This document shows positions 58,640-64,000 of a stretch of DNA of 64,000 nucleotides, one piece after another. Each line of letters opens with the position of its first letter. Positions within the stretch are counted from its first letter, which is position 1. The translations under genes and the position numbers were made by a program. Origin of the DNA: Malurus cyaneus samueli (lineage: Eukaryota; Chordata; Aves; Passeriformes; Maluridae); assembly GCA_009741485.1 (NCBI GenBank), contig CM019214.1, positions 55,601,771-55,665,770 on the forward strand. The letters run 5' to 3'. The notes beneath the pieces were generated by a model that saw only the letters and a list, made by a program, of their open reading frames with translations, did not search any database and was not told the DNA's origin.

Positions 58640-61600
58640 ACAAGCTGTGTTCCATCAGCAAAGTCTTTATAGTCATATGTTTCTTTAAACTGTGGTAATT
58701 CTTCTTTTTCTATATCTAGATGCTGTCTATCCATAACTTTTAGATGTCCATAGTAAGGGGTGTAATAAGGTTTCATGTTCACTGAGTCAAAAAATATTAA
58801 TGTCCTTGTTCTTTTATTAAACTACTGACATATCAGTCTGTGGTCTGAAAAACCAACTTAATTTGCTGTTTGCCAAGTATCATCTATGTGATACAAATTC
58901 TGCTTGATAAATCACACCCACACATTGCCATATGATACTAGTAGTAATGTCTTCACAACCTTTTCCTCATCGTTAGTTATTTTGGTGAAGTGAATGATTA
59001 GAACATAAGCAATGGCATTTGTTCAAGATGTGCCAGAAAGAGCTGCAGTCTGTTCGCTTCTTCACTGCCCACGTTAGCACTGTGCTGTAAAAAAAAAAGA
59101 TTGCTAGGAAAAGTGTTACTTTTAGTCTAAATTTGTAAACGATATTCGGAATACCCTGTTAAATGACAAGATGCTATTTAAAAATATGGCATCTTAAGGG
59201 AAAAAGTCAGCTTTAAAGAGGTTTTGAGACCTTTTTTTCAAGAGGGGGGGCAATATTTGAGGCATCCTAAAGTCTTTAGCCATAACATTTTGAAGATTGG
59301 TTCAAAGCACAGTACCTCCATCTAGGAAGAAAAGAGGACAGTAAATACAACTCAGTTCAAAATGGAGCTATATATCTTTCTGGCTGGGATTACTGGACAT
59401 AATTTCTTGTAAAGTCAGGGGACTGCAGTTAGCTCTCCAGTACTTTTCTTGCCTGAACTTAATCTGCATTTGCTCCTATATCCAAAGTCTCCATTTATTA
59501 ATTATGGTATAGTCCATCTATGCATTAGAATACGCAACCAGAGCATGTCTAAAACTTTCTAGTTAAAATTGGCTGGCACTGAATCTCTTATGCAGTATTT
59601 ACAGTTGCTTATATTACAATATTCTTATTTTGACAAATTTTCTTTAGACAATCTTTCAGCAGCAATAGCAAGTAGTAAGTACAACTTGCAGCAGGAAAAG
59701 CCTTGTGAGAAAATAGCTACACTCTACTGCTTTCTCAAGTTTCCTATAGTTAAATACATGCCAAAAGGCTTTTCATAGTAGTACTGGTGTCTTGTAAGAA
59801 TGCTTGATCTAATCATAACTTTGATAAAATTTTTAATGGGCTACTTTTCCACAAGGCAGAAAAGTTTTCTTTTAATAATTTGGAAATGAACTTATACACC
59901 AGTAATGTAGAATGTACTACTACTTCAAAATAAGTTTCACAATCTAACTTAGAAAATGTTCACATGCTTGACTTAAAGATAAGAATACTAGGGATTTTAA
60001 TTCTATTGATGTAATTTTTTCCTACTATGTTTTATTTTTTATATTAAACTAATTTTTACCAAAAGAAATACTTTTCCATGGCAGCTATGGAAAATACCTA
60101 TGTTTACTCAATATTTCAATATGGTCCCAAATATTTCTAACAGCTAGACAGCAGAGGTTAGTAGCAGTGAATGAGAATAACTTCTGAACAATTTCAACAA
60201 GTTTCCCAGGAAGGCCTTGCTTTCTTCCTCTGCAAATTTTCTCTGAGATATTTTCTGGTTAACAGTTGCATAAAAAGGGTATTTTTGCATAAACCTTGAG
60301 GCAAATTCTGTCTCAACTTTACCAGTGAATGCAGCAAGGGTAAAGGTTGTACTTCATTCCCCTCTGTGCACTTTCTGTACCGAGAGTGGGGTGACTCCAG
60401 AAATAAGTTTTTCTTTTCTCTTCAGAGCACAAGGCACATCATCATTTCATGCATCTTTTTCTGGGACTCGTGGCAACTGAGAGTTAAGAGGCTCTCTTGT
60501 TTGCTAAAGTGTGTTCAGAAAAAAAAAAAAGTGCCATTAGTAAATTTGAACAAGACTAAAATGGAGTCAATTCAAATGCAGGGCAGTAGTCTACACCACC
60601 AGTAACACGGCACCATTAGAAGACTGCGTAACAATATTTGTGTATATGCCCAACTTCTGGGTTATTTAAAGTTTTCACTACAAATATACTTTACATTTTG
60701 AACATATTAAAAAAAAAAAATCATACTGGAAATGAGTGTCTCTCACTGGCTCAGGGCAATATAAACTGCATTTTTTCATGAGTCTAATTAATTGGATTTC
60801 AGGGAAGCTGACACCATCTTCTTTCCCATAGGTTTTCCATGAAACTAAGGAGTGAGAGAAACTTTTAAACACTGAAGATATGATTTTGAGCTTCACGAGT
60901 TGATGAGAATTTTTCTATTGATTTCAAGAGCAATCCATGTATCAATTCTTCCCTTGACCAAACAGCTGTATTTTCCTTTCCAATGCAGCTCCTGGTTTTA
61001 GCAGAGTAAGAAATACTTCTACTTCGTGTGCTTGGGTTTTTTGAGGTTAAGTAAATAGGCTTTCTAACTGCCTTGTTCTTGGGAACAAATCATATCTGAC
61101 ATATTATCACAATCTCTATTTATGGCCCATTTTCCATTGCAAATTTTTGCAGATTGTGTAGGAAAAGACAACAGCTTCAAAGCCTTACATAGCTTTGACT
61201 TTCCTGCCAAATGAGCCCTCTTGAATTCTACTCCCTTTCTTTCAAGGCACTCAAGTATTTGCCTTGTCAGCCATCAGTTGCATGAGGGCAGTGGGAGAAC
61301 TTTATTTTTCAGAGAATGTTCAGGGTGGCCTAGGAATGTAAATCTGTAAACTTCAAGCTTGGGTATTTCATAAGGTCTGAAAAACCATGACAATACACAG
61401 TTTCAGGACAGCCACACAGATCACTATTGACACACTGAATCTCACTCAGATGTACAAATGTGAGAGGATGATATAATTTCAATCTGATTTTTGTTCCAGG
61501 ACAAGAAAGTAACACCATGCAGCAGCTGTTTCTCGTGTGGGAGCTCAGAATAAGACCATGTAGTCTTCATTCCAACAATGCAGTACAGAAGCCAAATAAC

Positions 61601-64000
61601 TATAAGCAATATAATAACTATAGCAAAAACTAGATCTGAAATGTTTAAACAGATCAAGGCAATAAAGAAAAAAGATACTTATTCATCTGCAGAAGATTTG
61701 AAGTTATAGGGGTAGGGAGTGTAATCCATAATTTATATTATGGGCTCACTGCTTTGGCACTGAGCCCAGGCAGAAACAGATTCTGTACAGAAAACAAATA
61801 CGGGTCTTTAAGTACTCCATTAGTAGGTAATTTGTTAAATTCTACTGGGTCTAAAAACAACATAGTTTTTTCCAAAAAGCCTGTTTTAAATCTTCCAGTT
61901 TGCAGCTCTAGTCCAGGCAATCCTGTTAACTAAGGAAAAAGTATCCTAGGAGGTCTGTATGACAGGGGAAACTGTTCTGTGAGTCATGTATATGTTGTAG
62001 ACTCTCCATTTGAGATACCTTGGAAAGCATCTTCAAATTGCCCATGTCTTGAAAAAAAAAAAAANAATCTCAGCAAGAGCAGTAATCAAAATTTTATTCC
62101 ATTTACCCCTTTTATTTGCAGAGATTAAATCTTACCTATGTTCCACTCAAACACATTACCAGACAGGAAATTCCAAAAATTTAATTTTGATTGAAGAAAT
62201 AAATGGAACTTTTCAATTCACAATTGTTCTTTCCCAATAAATGTTGTTGAATGTCTAACAGGAAAGGAGGAAGACAAAAGTCTGATAAAACCCTGAAAAT
62301 AATTTTTTGTCTGAGACAATTGTATTGAATCACCACTGTTACATGAAATAATCAGAGGGAAAAATAGAATTGGGAAGAACTACACATTGTTCTGGAAAAA
62401 AAACTACAGCATCAGTTTTACAGACATAGGTTGCTGGCATCATTTTTAATAGGTTGGTTTTTTTTTTAATTTTCTATAAAATAAAAATATTATTGCACCT
62501 CTATGATTTCTTAATATCATATAATAAAATTGTGTATATGGCCTTTATTAATACATATGCTATAGCAGAGTGTGAAAGTACTTAGCCACAAATATAAATT
62601 CAAAATTTAGAACTATTTAGAACAAAGTAAATCTAAGATGACATACCAAGTAGAAAACAGCATTTTTTTTCTGATTATGAAAAAAATGAAGACAATTGTA
62701 AAGTGCAGGTATGTTCAGTTCCTGAAAAATTGAGGTTTGCTATGACTAATAGTTTCCATTAGGAAGGAAGAAATTCTTTTTGAAAAAAAAAACTTCAAAT
62801 TTACTTCATATGAATGCTATGGTGTTTAATTTCACCAATCATGAACAGATTTTCTCATCACTTGATATGGAGATCATGCTGGTAATGGAGATAAGGGCAC
62901 TTGGGCCATGCATCAGGAACATAAAAAAGCATTAAAATGAAGGTAAGATTGTGTTCCTGTACTAGTGAGAAGGGAGTGCAACAGGGACAATTTCCTTTAA
63001 GAGTCTTCAGGATTAACAGCAGAATAAATTTGTTCATGTGAAGTATTTATGAATATAATTAACCTTTAAAATAACATTGTTTTCAAAAATCTGTTTACAG
63101 TATCTCTTATAATGATAGGCAGTTATTATAGATAGGAAAATAAAAGCTTTGTTTTCAAACTGTTGCGCGCTCTAAAACAATCTACAATAAAAATAGTATT
63201 TTTTCATTCTGGAAATTATGGTAATTACAATAATGCCTTGTAGCACACCTGGCACGTTATTTGCTTTTTTAGCATAGTTTTTTATTCATCTAAAAAATCT
63301 CATATTGACTATTTTTCAACCTTAATTAATGGTGCCTTTGTACCTATGCAGCATCCATGGAGAATTTCTTGGGGTTTATTTTGTACTCTGTCCTAAATGG
63401 CAGGTTCTGTCTCCTGCCATCTGTCTAGCTTTCCTGTTTGATGCAGCTTCTGAGATGTATTTTCAGACATGATGACTACCTTCAAGAAAGACCTTAAATA
63501 CATGCATTTTACTTCTTGGTTAATGCAAAAATATTTTTCTTGTACAGCACAATAATAATAGGAAAGTACTGATGGTATATTCAATTCTCATCATACGAAT
63601 ACACAGAGGACTATTATCATCATTAGAAACCAAGAAAACCATATTTATTGCACATGCAGTATCACCATTAATGCAAAGCACCCTGTAAATTCAAAAAGAA
63701 TCTGTATCATTGGAGTGGATTGAATTTTTCCATTGATATTTTGCTTGAAACAGAAAAGTAATTATTTTGACAACCAATGCATAATTCCAGCTTAATTTTC
63801 AAATACAGCTTTTAAACAATTGAAACATGTCATTTTTCAAAACTGTATGGTACAGTACACAATACCAGACCAGGTCATACACACTAAAAAGAAAAAAAAA
63901 ATAGAAGGACAAATTTGTTCACATCTGCAAGCCCTCAAGAATGCTCAGGGTCAAGTTTCTCCAGAAAACTAGGCTGGTAGCACAAATTTTCTACCTTTGC
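58640..64000. other. noncoding AT-rich stretch, nothing recognised
   Basis: No repeat family, exon-like structure or gene recognised. Short frames (for example 60366-60605 +, 61442-61657 -) have no support. Homopolymer A runs occur near 60520-60530 and 60710-60720, and one N lies in an A run at 62065. Confidence 0.5.
62065..62065. other. single ambiguous base in A homopolymer
   Basis: One N after a run of 13 A and followed by AA. The plus frame 62010-62240 crosses it and is not reliable. Confidence 0.95.

Overview
The window looks like an AT-rich, gene-poor stretch of a bird genome, probably a songbird. The main evidence is a set of chicken-repeat-1 (CR1) LINE fragments in both orientations, several keeping the avian CR1 3' end or pieces of its reverse-transcriptase ORF, plus three avian-type retroviral LTRs without coding interiors. 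I found no complete protein-coding gene, tRNA, rRNA, CRISPR array or operon. Open frames longer than about 120 codons are CR1 remnants, low-complexity CTTT/GAAA readings, or chance frames without recognisable domains.

Layout. 1-6.4 kb: noncoding, with T-rich tracts. 6.4-6.8 kb: a degenerate repeat built of about 47-bp modules. 7.4-8.6 kb: a composite of three CR1 pieces in +/-/+ order, abutted by an LTR on the minus strand. 9.76-10.63 kb: a solo LTR with TATA, CCAAT and poly(A) signals and a 5-bp target-site duplication. 14.0-14.85 kb: old CR1 remnants. 15.02-16.22 kb: a second solo LTR with a 4-bp duplication. 16.38-25.06 kb: a direct tandem duplication of a 4.3-kb unit, each copy holding a long CTTT-type pyrimidine tract. 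27.2-28.4 kb: the best-preserved CR1, with an ATCC microsatellite inside it. 28-64 kb: mostly non-repetitive AT-rich DNA with scattered short CR1 pieces (33.7, 41.4, 45.6, 48.4, 52.4, 55.2 and 57.5 kb), one 20-N gap and two single Ns.

The most striking feature is the 4.3-kb duplication. Where I aligned the copies by eye, most differences are one-base deletions in short homopolymers rather than substitutions. That pattern fits unpolished long-read sequence added during gap filling (a false duplication) better than biological divergence, although a real recent duplication cannot be excluded from sequence alone.

Three short stretches (31.99, 44.19 and 58.32 kb) have exon-like signals (pyrimidine tract plus AG, one open frame, and in two cases a plausible GT donor). 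They are the only candidates for transcribed unique sequence, and all are weak. The window reads as an intergenic desert or the interior of a very large intron, shaped by CR1 and LTR decay.
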